From an uncultured Lachnospiraceae bacterium (GTDB taxonomy: Bacteria; Bacillota; Clostridia; Lachnospirales; Lachnospiraceae), in NCBI GenBank assembly GCA_910588655.1, contig CAJUPJ010000002.1, positions 105,531-169,530 on the forward strand: DNA of 64,000 nt, read 5' to 3'. Shown here in pieces: positions 9,086 to 17,203 of the stretch (the first letter of the stretch is position 1; the number at the start of each line of letters is the position of its first letter). The notes under the pieces are model-generated. The model searched no databases and had not been told where the DNA came from. It saw nothing but the letters and a program-made list of their open reading frames with translations. The translations under genes were made by a program, and so were the position numbers.

Positions 9086-10834
9086 ATGAAAGGCAAAAAT
9101 AATAAAAACAGCCAGAAAACTGGAATAAGGGCTGGAATTGTAACCAGGCTGGCGGTAATATCTGTGCTGCCAGTAATACTGCTTGGCATTATTTTAACCA
9201 TTGCAGGGCAGGCAAACCTTAAAAATGGAATTAAAAAAGAAATATATGAAGGGCTTAAAACTGCCGCAATGGCGGTACAGGGCGCTTATGATGCAGCAGG
9301 CAACGGGGATTTTGTAATGCTTGAATCAGGCAATGTAATTAAAGGCATGTTTGTTGTAAGCGGCAATTACAGCCTTCCAGATAAGTTAAGCACCGAATCA
9401 GGAACAGAGGTTTCACTATATTATGGCAATAAAAGAATTGTAACATCATTAAAAGATGGGAATAACGGGCGTCTTGAAAATGAACCTGCCAGTCAGGAAG
9501 CTGAAGAAACTGTATTAAAGAAAGGGGAGGAATATTTTTCAGAGGACGTTGTACTTGGCGGCAAACATTATTATGGCTATTATATGCCAGTTTTTAATGA
9601 GGACTCTTCTGTTTCAGGCATGGTTTTTACTGGCAAAGACAGGGTAGATGTTAATAAGGCACTGGCATCAGACACACTTAAAATGGTTCTTTTAAGCATA
9701 GCCGTTATACTGGCAGCGCTTGTATTTACTGTTATTATGTCATTGTCTATTGCAAGGCCGTTAAAGCGAATGACATATATGTTTGGCAAAGTTGCAGGAG
9801 GTGATTTATCAGAACTTAAAGAGGGAAAAGAGAGCCGCAGGAATGATGAAATCGGGGATATGATGCGTGGTATTACAAAGCTCCGCCAGTCATTAAGCGG
9901 TATAATGGGAAGCATACAGAATTCAGCAGGCATACTTACAGGTTCAGCAGATGAGCTGGAACGTGCAGCAGAGCTTACAAGCAGCGACTCCGACAAGGTA
10001 GATACTGCAATAAGTGAGATTTCAAGAGGTGCTGCTTCACAGGCAGAAGAAACAGAAGAAGCAATGAAAGATACAAAGCATATGGGCGAAATTATCGGGC
10101 AGATGTCAGAGGATATTTCAGATATGGCACAAAGTGCAAATAACATGGGAGAAGCTGGCAATGAGGTAAGCCGTATTTTATCAGAACTTTCTGCATTTAC
10201 AGAAAAGACAACAGAAGCAGTTGATACCATTGCAGGCCAGATAAATATGACAAATACTTCTGCACAGGAAATACAGAAAGCTGTTGAAATGATTACATCT
10301 ATTGCAGATGAAACCAATCTTTTATCCTTAAATGCTTCAATCGAAGCAGCAAGGGCAGGTGAACAGGGACGCGGTTTTGCGGTTGTGGCATCACAGATAC
10401 AGAAACTTGCGGAACAGTCTGCGGACTCTGCAAGGCAGATAACAGATATTGTAGGAACGCTTCTGCATGATGCAGAAACAGCAGCAGGCACAATGGAAGG
10501 CGTGGTAGATATTGTAGGGCAGCAGAAGGAAAAACTTTTAGAAACAGATGCCCGCTTTGAAATAGTAAACCGCGGAATACAAAATTCCTTAGTTAAAATG
10601 GAAGATATAAGGAATAAATCAAAAACACTTGACCAGTCAAGAAACCAGATGGAAACAATGATTGCTTCCCTTTCTGCAATATCAGAAGAAAATGCTTCAG
10701 CCAGTGAAGAAACAGCATTTTCAACTGCAAAATTAAATGAAAGGGTAAAACAGATTACAGAAGAAGTTGCAGTATTGAAAAAACTTGCAGCAGACCTGGA
10801 ACAGCAGATACAGGTATTCAGGGTGAAAAAATAA
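9086..10834 (+). CDS. methyl-accepting chemotaxis protein
   Basis: A transmembrane chemoreceptor of about 582 aa. A first membrane helix (VTRLAVISVLPVILLGIILTIAG) is followed by a ~150-residue extracellular sensor of the single-Cache type, with the motif GKHYYGYYMPVFNEDSSVSGMVF. A second helix (LSIAVILAALVFTVIMSLSIA), a HAMP domain and the cytoplasmic signalling coiled coil follow. The hairpin tip reads IADETNLLSLNASIEAARAGEQGRGFAVVA in pieces near residue 406. I prefer the ATG at 9086 because GGAG lies 7 bases before it; the upstream ATG at 9074 overlaps that site. The ligand is unknown, but the preceding solute-binding lipoprotein could present it. Confidence 0.95.
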   Translation: MKGKNNKNSQKTGIRAGIVTRLAVISVLPVILLGIILTIAGQANLKNGIKKEIYEGLKTAAMAVQGAYDAAGNGDFVMLESGNVIKGMFVVSGNYSLPDKLSTESGTEVSLYYGNKRIVTSLKDGNNGRLENEPASQEAEETVLKKGEEYFSEDVVLGGKHYYGYYMPVFNEDSSVSGMVFTGKDRVDVNKALASDTLKMVLLSIAVILAALVFTVIMSLSIARPLKRMTYMFGKVAGGDLSELKEGKESRRNDEIGDMMRGITKLRQSLSGIMGSIQNSAGILTGSADELERAAELTSSDSDKVDTAISEISRGAASQAEETEEAMKDTKHMGEIIGQMSEDISDMAQSANNMGEAGNEVSRILSELSAFTEKTTEAVDTIAGQINMTNTSAQEIQKAVEMITSIADETNLLSLNASIEAARAGEQGRGFAVVASQIQKLAEQSADSARQITDIVGTLLHDAETAAGTMEGVVDIVGQQKEKLLETDARFEIVNRGIQNSLVKMEDIRNKSKTLDQSRNQMETMIASLSAISEENASASEETAFSTAKLNERVKQITEEVAVLKKLAADLEQQIQVFRVKK

Positions 10835-10852
10835 AACAAGTATAAAAGCCCA

Positions 10853-10896
10853 GGGGCGTGTCTGGAATTATCTTATCCAGGCACGCCTCTTTTATA
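10853..10896 (+). terminator. intrinsic terminator after chemoreceptor gene
   Basis: AGGGGCGTGTCTGGA pairs with TCCAGGCACGCCTCT (one G-U), followed by TTTTAT. Confidence 0.8.
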
Positions 10897-10978
10897 TAAA
10901 TATCTATATAAATATTCACATAAGTTTATATAAATAGAATTAAAAAAAATTCCACAAAATTCCCAGAAAATTCCCAGC

Positions 10979-10995
10979 ATGACAATATGTGTCAT
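10979..10995. promoter_or_regulatory. inverted repeat, possible operator
   Basis: ATGACA-ATATG-TGTCAT is a perfect 6-base inverted repeat just upstream of an extended -10 element at 11003-11011. Confidence 0.4.
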
Positions 10996-11002
10996 TCAAG
11001 CC

Positions 11003-11100
11003 TGCTATAATACAATCAAAGGGACTGCAGCATATATACAGGCAGCGTATATACAGGCAGCAGGATGCCATATCTTATAGTAAAAAGGCATCCTGCAATA
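11003..11100 (+). ncRNA. candidate small RNA gene
   Basis: TGC-TATAAT at 11003-11011 is an extended -10 promoter. No protein gene follows on this strand. About 50 bases on, a 10-base hairpin (GCAGGATGCC at 11060-11069, GGCATCCTGC at 11087-11096) could end a transcript of roughly 80 bases, though no T-run follows it. Between them are two 15-base tandem units (GCAGC(A/G)TATATACAG, 11027-11056). The transcript would run toward, and possibly into, the 3' end of the minus-strand XRE gene. Confidence 0.3.
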
Positions 11101-11117
11101 AAACATATTAACGGGCT

Positions 11118-11462
11118 TTAAGTCTTCTCCCTGCTCTGGAAAGCAGCTATCATTAAATTAATGCTGTTTTCAACTATTTTGATTTCATCCTGGGAGAGAT
11201 ACTGTAAACGGTTTAATATGCCAGAAACATCATTTTGCCCGCTTCTGCCCATTAATATATAATCACTGGAAATACACAGCGTATTACAAATTTTAATAAG
11301 GGTTGGTACAGATGTGCCTACAATGCCGCGTTCAAGGTCAGAAATATACTGTGTTGAAACATCCACCTTGTCCGCCAGCTTTTCTTGTGTATATCCTGAT
11401 ATTTCCCTTGCCTGTTGTATGCGTGCACCAATTTGTACATTGATATCTTTGCGTTCCTTCAT
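11118..11462 (-). CDS. XRE-family transcriptional regulator (HTH)
   Basis: A 114-aa DNA-binding protein. A helix-turn-helix of the Cro/C1 type covers about residues 9-66 (ARIQQAREISGYTQEKLAD, VSTQYISDLERG, VPTLIKICNTL). The C-terminal 45 residues (QDEIKIVENSINLMIAAF) form a probable dimerisation helix of the kind seen in many Firmicutes XRE regulators. It is transcribed away from the WYL regulator; the gene starts are 215 bases apart. The inverted repeat at 10979-10995 could be a binding site but lies at the far end of this gene. The regulon is unknown. Such regulators are common at the edge of mobile or accessory islands. Confidence 0.85.
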   Translation of the reverse strand: MKERKDINVQIGARIQQAREISGYTQEKLADKVDVSTQYISDLERGIVGTSVPTLIKICNTLCISSDYILMGRSGQNDVSGILNRLQYLSQDEIKIVENSINLMIAAFQSREKT

Positions 11463-11545
11463 ATTAAATACCGCCTTTCACTTCTATAATAAGTAAGAGT
11501 ATTAGCTTAGGTAACAATGTATAACTCTTATATTGAATAATAGTA

Positions 11546-11574
11546 TGGACATTATAAGTGCTTTTTGTTATAAT
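11546..11574 (+). promoter_or_regulatory. sigma-A promoter for the WYL regulator gene
   Basis: TGGACA, a 17-base spacer and TATAAT. The start of transcription would be near 11581, giving a ~95-base leader before the chosen ATG at 11678. Confidence 0.6.
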
Positions 11575-11677
11575 AAAAAAGGCAAAAAATTTAAGAAAAT
11601 ATGTGCAAAATAAACAGAAGATACTATGAATGCAGAGAACAATAATGAAAAACACAACAGAGGGAGAAACAAAGTAT

Positions 11678-12637
11678 ATGGCAGATAACAGCAAGATTAC
11701 AAGGGTGTTAAGCATTTATAATAAATTATCAGAAGGAAAGATATTGAATAAACATGAAGAGGCTAATATATTTGGCGTAGATGAAAGGACAATACAGCGT
11801 GATATTGATGATATAAGAGAGTATCTTGATTTTGACTCAGGCAATAGCAACAGTGGTGCAACAGACAGGATTATGTATGACCGTACCATAAAGGGATATT
11901 ACCTTGAGAAAGCATATAATTCCAAACTTAGTAACAGTGAAATACTTGCAATATGCAAAATACTTCTGGACAGCAGGGCATTTACCAAAAAAGAAATGGA
12001 CAAGGTAATTGGCAATATTGTAGAATGTTGTGCTTTAAAAGATGAAGAAGATATAGTAAGAAAATTAATTGCTAATGAACAGTGCCATTATATTGAGCCG
12101 CAGCATAAATCTGATTTCCTGGAAACACTTTGGACAGCAGGGCAGGCAATAAAAGAGCAAAAGTACATAAAAATAACATATACACGTTCAAAAGATAAAA
12201 AGGAAGTAGAACGTGAATTAAAACCAGCAGCAATAATGTTTTCAGAATTTTACTTTTACCTGGCGGCATTTATAGAAGATGAGAAAACAAAGGAAAACTT
12301 TGAAGTGCCAGGTGATATATATCCTACAATATACAGGATAGACCGTATAAAAAAAGTAAAAGTCCTTAACAAAACATTTAAAATACTACATAAAGACCGC
12401 TTTGAAGAAGGAGAGTTCCGTAAAAGAATACAATTTATGTATGGTGGCAGGCTGCAAAGGATTAAATTCAGGTATTATGGATATTCAGTTGAAGCGGTAC
12501 TGGACAGGCTTCCGACAGCAAAGATACTTTCAGAAAAAGACGGGGTATATACAATATCCGCGGAAGTGTTCGGAAAGGGGATAGAAGGGTGGATAAGAGG
12601 ACAGGGGGAGAATGTGGAGGTGATAGACGGGATATAA
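11678..12637 (+). CDS. WYL-domain transcriptional regulator
   Basis: A 319-aa regulator. The N-terminal winged helix-turn-helix (about residues 4-60) contains ITRVLSIYNKL and FGVDERTIQRDIDDIREYL. A central helical linker is followed by the WYL domain (about 145-230; IKITYTRSKDKKEVERELKPAAIMFSEFYFYLAAFIED) and the C-terminal WCX extension. WYL proteins bind nucleotides or other ligands, and many control defence operons (for example CapW/BrxR types). GAGGGAGA lies 10 bases before the ATG at 11678; an in-frame ATG at 11630 lacks a good site. It precedes the unrecognised operon at 12807, which is why I treat it as that operon's candidate regulator. That link is inference. Confidence 0.88.
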   Translation: MADNSKITRVLSIYNKLSEGKILNKHEEANIFGVDERTIQRDIDDIREYLDFDSGNSNSGATDRIMYDRTIKGYYLEKAYNSKLSNSEILAICKILLDSRAFTKKEMDKVIGNIVECCALKDEEDIVRKLIANEQCHYIEPQHKSDFLETLWTAGQAIKEQKYIKITYTRSKDKKEVERELKPAAIMFSEFYFYLAAFIEDEKTKENFEVPGDIYPTIYRIDRIKKVKVLNKTFKILHKDRFEEGEFRKRIQFMYGGRLQRIKFRYYGYSVEAVLDRLPTAKILSEKDGVYTISAEVFGKGIEGWIRGQGENVEVIDGI

Positions 12638-12806
12638 ATAAGTGGAAGATATAATGAATATCTTAAAAAATTTCTTGAACTTCAAATTTATATATTAAAT
12701 AATAAAGTTAAGTGAATATTTGCAATCTACTGTGCTGTTTTATTTAAAGTGAATTTTACTAAAAACAATTTTATATAATTTTTTATTAAATAATTAGGAG
12801 GCATTA

Positions 12807-13958
12807 ATGAGAAGGAATGTGGATTATGAAGAATGGAAACAAATAAATGCTGGAGAAATTATGACAAATTACAATAAAGAAAAGCAAAAAAGAAAAGAAA
12901 GTTTTCAAAGAATGGATAATTTGTGTAATTTTTTTAGTGAAACTCCCAAAATTCTTGACGAAATAGATGCAGAGTTTGAAAATAAGGTAAAGTTGGAATC
13001 ATGGGAGATTAAAATTCTTTTTTTGGCAGTTGCATTACAATGTGTCAGACAGTATGTTTTGACATATTTTATGGAAAGAGTGGATGATAAAACAGCAGCA
13101 AAACGTGTGAAAAAGAATCATAAAGAGCATTCAAACCGCACACATAAATTATATTGTCCAACACTTCAGGAAATTATCCAAAATCCAGTACCATTTGACA
13201 CTAATTTTGGTAGCAAGGATTATGACCTTGGAATAGGAGGGGGATTTACTCATAGGGCGAAAACACTTGGACATGACCCAGTATTAGGATTGGTTTTTGG
13301 GACTATGAATATTTGTACAAGTACGATGACAACTTGGAAGTTTGAGTCATTTCATATTAGAACAGGACATAATATTCTCGGAAATTCTATTGATAAAATA
13401 TCATTACATGCGGATACAAAAAAGGTAATTGAATATACATGGAACAGACTTTTATCTGGGACAGAAGGAAGAATGGCTTTTGTTACTTCTTTTATGAAAG
13501 AAATTGAACATTTAAAATCTGATGTGGGTTCAAAAGCAAGTCTGCCATTGCCAATTGTTTCAACTGTATCACCAGATGTTGCAAAAAAGTTAGCAGATTA
13601 TGGTTTAGATATGGCAAATGTTCTTACCGTTAGCAAACAGATGGCAATGGCAGCTTTTATTAATTCTATAATTGCGGTATTTCATGGAATGTTTTATGAT
13701 TCTGCTAAATATTCATGGCCGCTTTATAGTGTGAAAACCCGAAAAATTATTGATATATCCAATGTAATTGCAAGTACAAGCAATATTATTTATGTTGCAT
13801 TAAGTTCATATATGGGTAATGATAGTTCAATAAAATATTTAGATTTAGGAGGTATTTCAGTAACATTATGGCGGTTAATATCAGATACTAAATTTATACA
13901 TACTGTTAAAGAAGAATATATAAAAGAAGTGTATATTAAAAAATTGAGAGGGATTTAA
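12807..13958 (+). CDS. uncharacterised protein with HR-x4-GHDP motif, first gene of AT-rich operon
   Basis: Not recognised. A 383-aa protein with a polar N-terminus (1-65) and several moderately hydrophobic segments: about 69-89, 157-177, 279-299 and 321-338. The most striking part is GGGFTHR-AKTLGHDPVLG (residues 144-161), with further conserved-looking polar residues N168, T171, T173, H183 and H201. The His-Arg...His-Asp pattern next to a hydrophobic helix recalls metal-dependent membrane hydrolases of the YdjM/DUF457 type (HRxxTHS), but this is resemblance by eye. The start ATG has AGGAGG 6 bases upstream. It ends two bases before the next gene. AT content is visibly above the chromosome average, suggesting transfer. 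Confidence 0.75.
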   Translation: MRRNVDYEEWKQINAGEIMTNYNKEKQKRKESFQRMDNLCNFFSETPKILDEIDAEFENKVKLESWEIKILFLAVALQCVRQYVLTYFMERVDDKTAAKRVKKNHKEHSNRTHKLYCPTLQEIIQNPVPFDTNFGSKDYDLGIGGGFTHRAKTLGHDPVLGLVFGTMNICTSTMTTWKFESFHIRTGHNILGNSIDKISLHADTKKVIEYTWNRLLSGTEGRMAFVTSFMKEIEHLKSDVGSKASLPLPIVSTVSPDVAKKLADYGLDMANVLTVSKQMAMAAFINSIIAVFHGMFYDSAKYSWPLYSVKTRKIIDISNVIASTSNIIYVALSSYMGNDSSIKYLDLGGISVTLWRLISDTKFIHTVKEEYIKEVYIKKLRGI

Positions 13959-13960
13959 TA

Positions 13961-15238
13961 ATGGTAAATACAATTTTGTATATTATAAGCATCATACTTT
14001 TAATTATGGATAGTGCCTTTTTATGTATATGCATATGGTTTTTTATTAATGAAATAATTTATAAAAAAAGAATTTGCAGAAATAATGGCCAATATAATAA
14101 AAAAATAAATACATTTCAGTGGTATTATGATGGATATGGAGAGATAAAAGGGGTAAAGGAACTTGCAAATATATATGACAAACTCCAACATTTATTTGCT
14201 GGAATAGAACCAATATATAAAAAGTTTTTAAAAAAATTTTTCAAAGTGGCAGTTAAATCAAATGATTATCAAGAAAATATAGAAAAAATTAATAAATTTA
14301 TGGGTATTGATAATGAAATTGCTAAAAAGGGAATATTTTTAAAAATACGGCAAAAAAGGCAACTTAAGAAAACAAAATATTTTATGTCTGATAGTAAAAT
14401 TTATAATGGAGAAAAAAATACTGTATTTAATATACAAGGATTTTATTTATTACAAACGATTATACAGGGATTACTTTTGATAGCTGTATTGTTTATAATA
14501 ACCTATATTATTCAGTTTATATATATAGATGGATTATATATGGGTGAGGTGAAAAAAATTTTTTTAAAATTATTTTTATATATAGCATGTATTATACCAG
14601 CTATTATTATATTATTGTTTTCAATTTATGAGAGGACTTTTGATTTATTTATACTTTTGCTGTGGGGAATGTGGACTATAGTAAGTTCAATTTGTAGCTT
14701 TTTAATAATTATTGTAGTATATTCTATAAAAGATTTGTCTTATACAATATTGCTTGTAAAACGTGTTATACATCCTAAATTATATATTGCTGCGTTTTTG
14801 TTATATTTATTTGTGAAATTATTAGCCACATATTGCAAAAGGCTTGATAATTTAAAAGAAATGTTGGAAATATCTGAAAGAGATTTGAAGGATATATTAC
14901 AGGAAGAATATGAGAGCCGATTAAAAGATGATTTAGAAATGCTTAATGAATATGTTAGTTTGTTAGAATTACAATTAGTAACAAAAGATACAAATACTGG
15001 AAATAAATGTATAAATGATATGACAGTACAGGAGAAACTACTGTGTATTTGTGAAAGACCAGAATACCAAGCCAGTACTAGGAAAATAAAAGAAGATAAG
15101 AAAAATGAAATTATTAGTGTTTTGTGCGACTATAAGTGTTTAGAAGCAGTACTTAGCAGACCATTTGCAATAAATGGAAAAGTAAATGTAAAGGGTATGA
15201 GAGATGCACGTGACAGATTTTATGATACATTTTCATAA
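13961..15238 (+). CDS. uncharacterised five-helix membrane protein, second gene of AT-rich operon
   Basis: Not recognised. A 425-aa protein with five predicted membrane helices at about 5-33, 160-189, 201-222, 228-256 and 272-291. A ~125-residue soluble, basic loop lies between helices 1 and 2 (FQWYYDGYGEIKGVKELANI...). The C-terminal 130 residues are a charged helical, probably cytoplasmic, domain (ERDLKDILQEEYESRLKDDLEMLNEYVSLLELQL). The start codon lies two bases behind the stop of the preceding gene, so the two are probably translationally coupled and work together. Extremely AT-rich codon use (ATA, TTA, AAA). It could form a membrane platform or effector for the system; nothing in the sequence decides this. 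Confidence 0.75.
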   Translation: MVNTILYIISIILLIMDSAFLCICIWFFINEIIYKKRICRNNGQYNKKINTFQWYYDGYGEIKGVKELANIYDKLQHLFAGIEPIYKKFLKKFFKVAVKSNDYQENIEKINKFMGIDNEIAKKGIFLKIRQKRQLKKTKYFMSDSKIYNGEKNTVFNIQGFYLLQTIIQGLLLIAVLFIITYIIQFIYIDGLYMGEVKKIFLKLFLYIACIIPAIIILLFSIYERTFDLFILLLWGMWTIVSSICSFLIIIVVYSIKDLSYTILLVKRVIHPKLYIAAFLLYLFVKLLATYCKRLDNLKEMLEISERDLKDILQEEYESRLKDDLEMLNEYVSLLELQLVTKDTNTGNKCINDMTVQEKLLCICERPEYQASTRKIKEDKKNEIISVLCDYKCLEAVLSRPFAINGKVNVKGMRDARDRFYDTFS

Positions 15239-15265
15239 TAAATTTATATAATGGAGGAATGAAAA

Positions 15266-16336
15266 GTGATTTTACCAGAGAATGTTGTAATAGAACGTAC
15301 AGATAAATTAAGTGGGGCAGGTCTTTGCAGAAAAGAACTTGGCAGTATAAAGGAAATTAATTCATATTCTACAGTTGGAGTTCTGGCCCGAATTATTAAT
15401 GATGAATTGATAAATACATTATCCGTAAATATAGGTTCATTAACACAGAAAGTTATGGGCAATTCTCAAAATGAAAAAACATGCCAATATAGTGATGTGG
15501 CAGGTTTTTTAGCAGCAGAGGGTACAAAATCATTATTAGAATTAGTTAAAAAAGTAGCTGTTAATACAGATAAAATGATTCCATTAAAAGGAATTATACA
15601 ATTAATGCGGTATTGCGCAGAAGAACAACCTGGCTCATTTATACAAGATACCACAGTTGCAGAAATTATAGCAGCATTACCAATAAAAAATGATAAAGGA
15701 TATCATATTTATGTGAATAAATTAATTAAGTCACCAGATGAAATAATGAAAATTAATTATTCAGATGATGAATTGGAGAATATAGGTTTTTTATTATATT
15801 TTATGACAAGGGCAATGTGTAGTAAGGAAGAATTAAAAAAATGCAGACCCAGGTTATTACAAAGTCTTAGTGTAATTGGAATGGGAAATAGGATGCAGGA
15901 TTATGAAAGCCAGTATCTTAAAAGTGTAAAAGATAAAACAAAGCAGATACAGGAAACTTGTTGTAGTTTTGCAAATATGCAGAGAAGTAATATAAAAATT
16001 AATTTAAAATATTTTAGCAAAGTTGTAAGAAAAATGTCTTATTATATGCCAGCAGATTGTGATATACAACGGCAGTCTTTATTAGTTGCTTCGCAGGGAA
16101 TGGATGCACTTATTAATAAGGACGTGAATATGGGAATAAATGTTGCTGGACAAGCAATGGCTCTCGTAATTGATTCTTGTGATAAATCAAGAGAAGATTA
16201 TATGAAACAGGAATGTCATAAATATTTGGTGAATAAAGAGGGAATAGAGGGTAATACTGTTTCAGAAAAAATAGAGCCAGCTTCTGAAGATATAGGTAGA
16301 TATTATAATGACCTGAAGGAGGAGGAAAATGTTTAA
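15266..16336 (+). CDS. uncharacterised helical soluble protein, third gene of AT-rich operon
   Basis: Not recognised. A 356-aa protein with no signal peptide or clear membrane helix. Secondary structure looks largely helical (for example IIAALPIKNDKGYHIYVNKLI, ELKKCRPRLLQSLSVIG). It has several Cys residues in the middle (CCSFANM), and a Ser/Glu-rich tail ending DIGRYYNDLKEEENV. The start is GTG, with GGAGG 10 bases upstream. The last eight bases overlap the start of the next gene, which indicates coupled translation. Its place in a packed operon with two membrane-associated proteins suggests a cytoplasmic partner. No fold or enzyme motif can be named. Confidence 0.72.
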   Translation: MILPENVVIERTDKLSGAGLCRKELGSIKEINSYSTVGVLARIINDELINTLSVNIGSLTQKVMGNSQNEKTCQYSDVAGFLAAEGTKSLLELVKKVAVNTDKMIPLKGIIQLMRYCAEEQPGSFIQDTTVAEIIAALPIKNDKGYHIYVNKLIKSPDEIMKINYSDDELENIGFLLYFMTRAMCSKEELKKCRPRLLQSLSVIGMGNRMQDYESQYLKSVKDKTKQIQETCCSFANMQRSNIKINLKYFSKVVRKMSYYMPADCDIQRQSLLVASQGMDALINKDVNMGINVAGQAMALVIDSCDKSREDYMKQECHKYLVNKEGIEGNTVSEKIEPASEDIGRYYNDLKEEENV

Positions 16337-16625
16337 TAAAAGAAAAAAACAAAGAGAACAAATAATAGAAATTGCAGAAGAGGCAAATAAACAAGTTGAG
16401 CAAGTAAAAAAGGATGCAGCTGAGTATTGCAGGGAATCTGATAAGAAAGTTGCAAATATGGCAATGAAAATGAGACAGTATGATGAATTAATGGGGATGG
16501 ATTATGGAGAAGATTATATTGACCCAGTAACGGGGAAGGTGAATCCATATGTTGAATTTAAAAGAAATAGAGATATATATTCGGAACATTTAAAAGATAC
16601 AGGTTCATTATTTGATACTGATTAA
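16329..16625 (+). CDS. small coiled-coil protein, fourth gene of AT-rich operon
   Basis: Not recognised. A 98-aa protein. Residues 5-50 are a charged amphipathic helix (REQIIEIAEEANKQVEQVKKDA), almost certainly a coiled coil. The rest is an acidic, aromatic tail (MDYGEDYIDPVTGKVNPYVEF) ending in FDTD. The ATG lies inside the end of the previous gene and is preceded by GGAGGAGGAAA, a strong ribosome site. It could be an assembly or adaptor subunit, or an antitoxin-like inhibitor, of the operon. It is the last gene before the duplicated Rpn tail. Confidence 0.68.
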   Translation: MFNKRKKQREQIIEIAEEANKQVEQVKKDAAEYCRESDKKVANMAMKMRQYDELMGMDYGEDYIDPVTGKVNPYVEFKRNRDIYSEHLKDTGSLFDTD

Positions 16626-16660
16626 AATAGGCTAATGATATATATAAAAGTGACAATGGA

Positions 16661-16846
16661 ATGAAGAAGACATCGTTAATGTGCAATTTAAGTAAAGATA
16701 TAGAGGAAAAAGGAATTAAAGAGGGGCTTATAACTGCTATTAAAAATTTAATGGAGAGTATGGGCTGGACAGAAGAACAGGCAATGGAAGCATTAAAAAT
16801 TTCCGAAGCAGATAAGCCATTGTATTCCAGTATGTTAGAAAAATAG
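16661..16846 (+). pseudogene. C-terminal remnant of Rpn-type nuclease gene
   Basis: 61 codons encode a tail (MCNLSKDIEEKGIKEG, AIKNLMESMGWTEEQAMEALK, ADKPLYSSMLEK) nearly identical to the end of the intact gene at 17204-18172. The similarity continues for some 60 bases past both stop codons. The nuclease core is absent. The near-copy lies right behind the four-gene operon, so the operon may have inserted into, or recombined with, an older Rpn copy. Confidence 0.75.
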
Positions 16847-17203
16847 TTTGTAATTAAGTCTATAAATTGAGGTATATGTATCTTTATAGAATTACATTTT
16901 TGGAACTTTGTTGCGTTTATAATTATGTTTTATGGCTGGTTATAAAATGTTTTAACAGTACAACACTATGCCAGGATATTTTTAAATATTTATAATATTA
17001 TTTAAAAAAACATATGGCTTACTGTCTGTATTTGTGGTAATATTAAAACCAGTAAATAATAAATAAGGAATAAATAATGAAAAGCTGCCTTTAAAAAAGG
17101 GGATAAAGAGTGAAAAATAAATTTTCACTCGGTAAGTTTGTGCCTGCGCTGCGGCAAAAACATTGCATTATGCGCAAAAGGTAGCGCAGAAATGGGATAA
17201 AAT
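16847..17203. other. intergenic region between Rpn remnant and intact Rpn gene
   Basis: No gene is visible. It holds the copied downstream flank of the Rpn gene and a 9-base hairpin GAGTGAAAA-ATAAA-TTTTCACTC (17108-17130, no T-run). A GCGC-rich stretch follows just before the Rpn start. Confidence 0.5.

Noticed and set aside
9580..10839. Long minus-strand open frame opposite the chemoreceptor gene
   Set aside because: Its sequence is Ser/Ile/Phe-rich noise typical of an antisense shadow; the plus-strand frame has full chemoreceptor motifs.
11027..11056. CRISPR-like short repeats
   Set aside because: Only two adjacent 15-base units with no spacers; no CRISPR array or cas gene was seen anywhere in the window.
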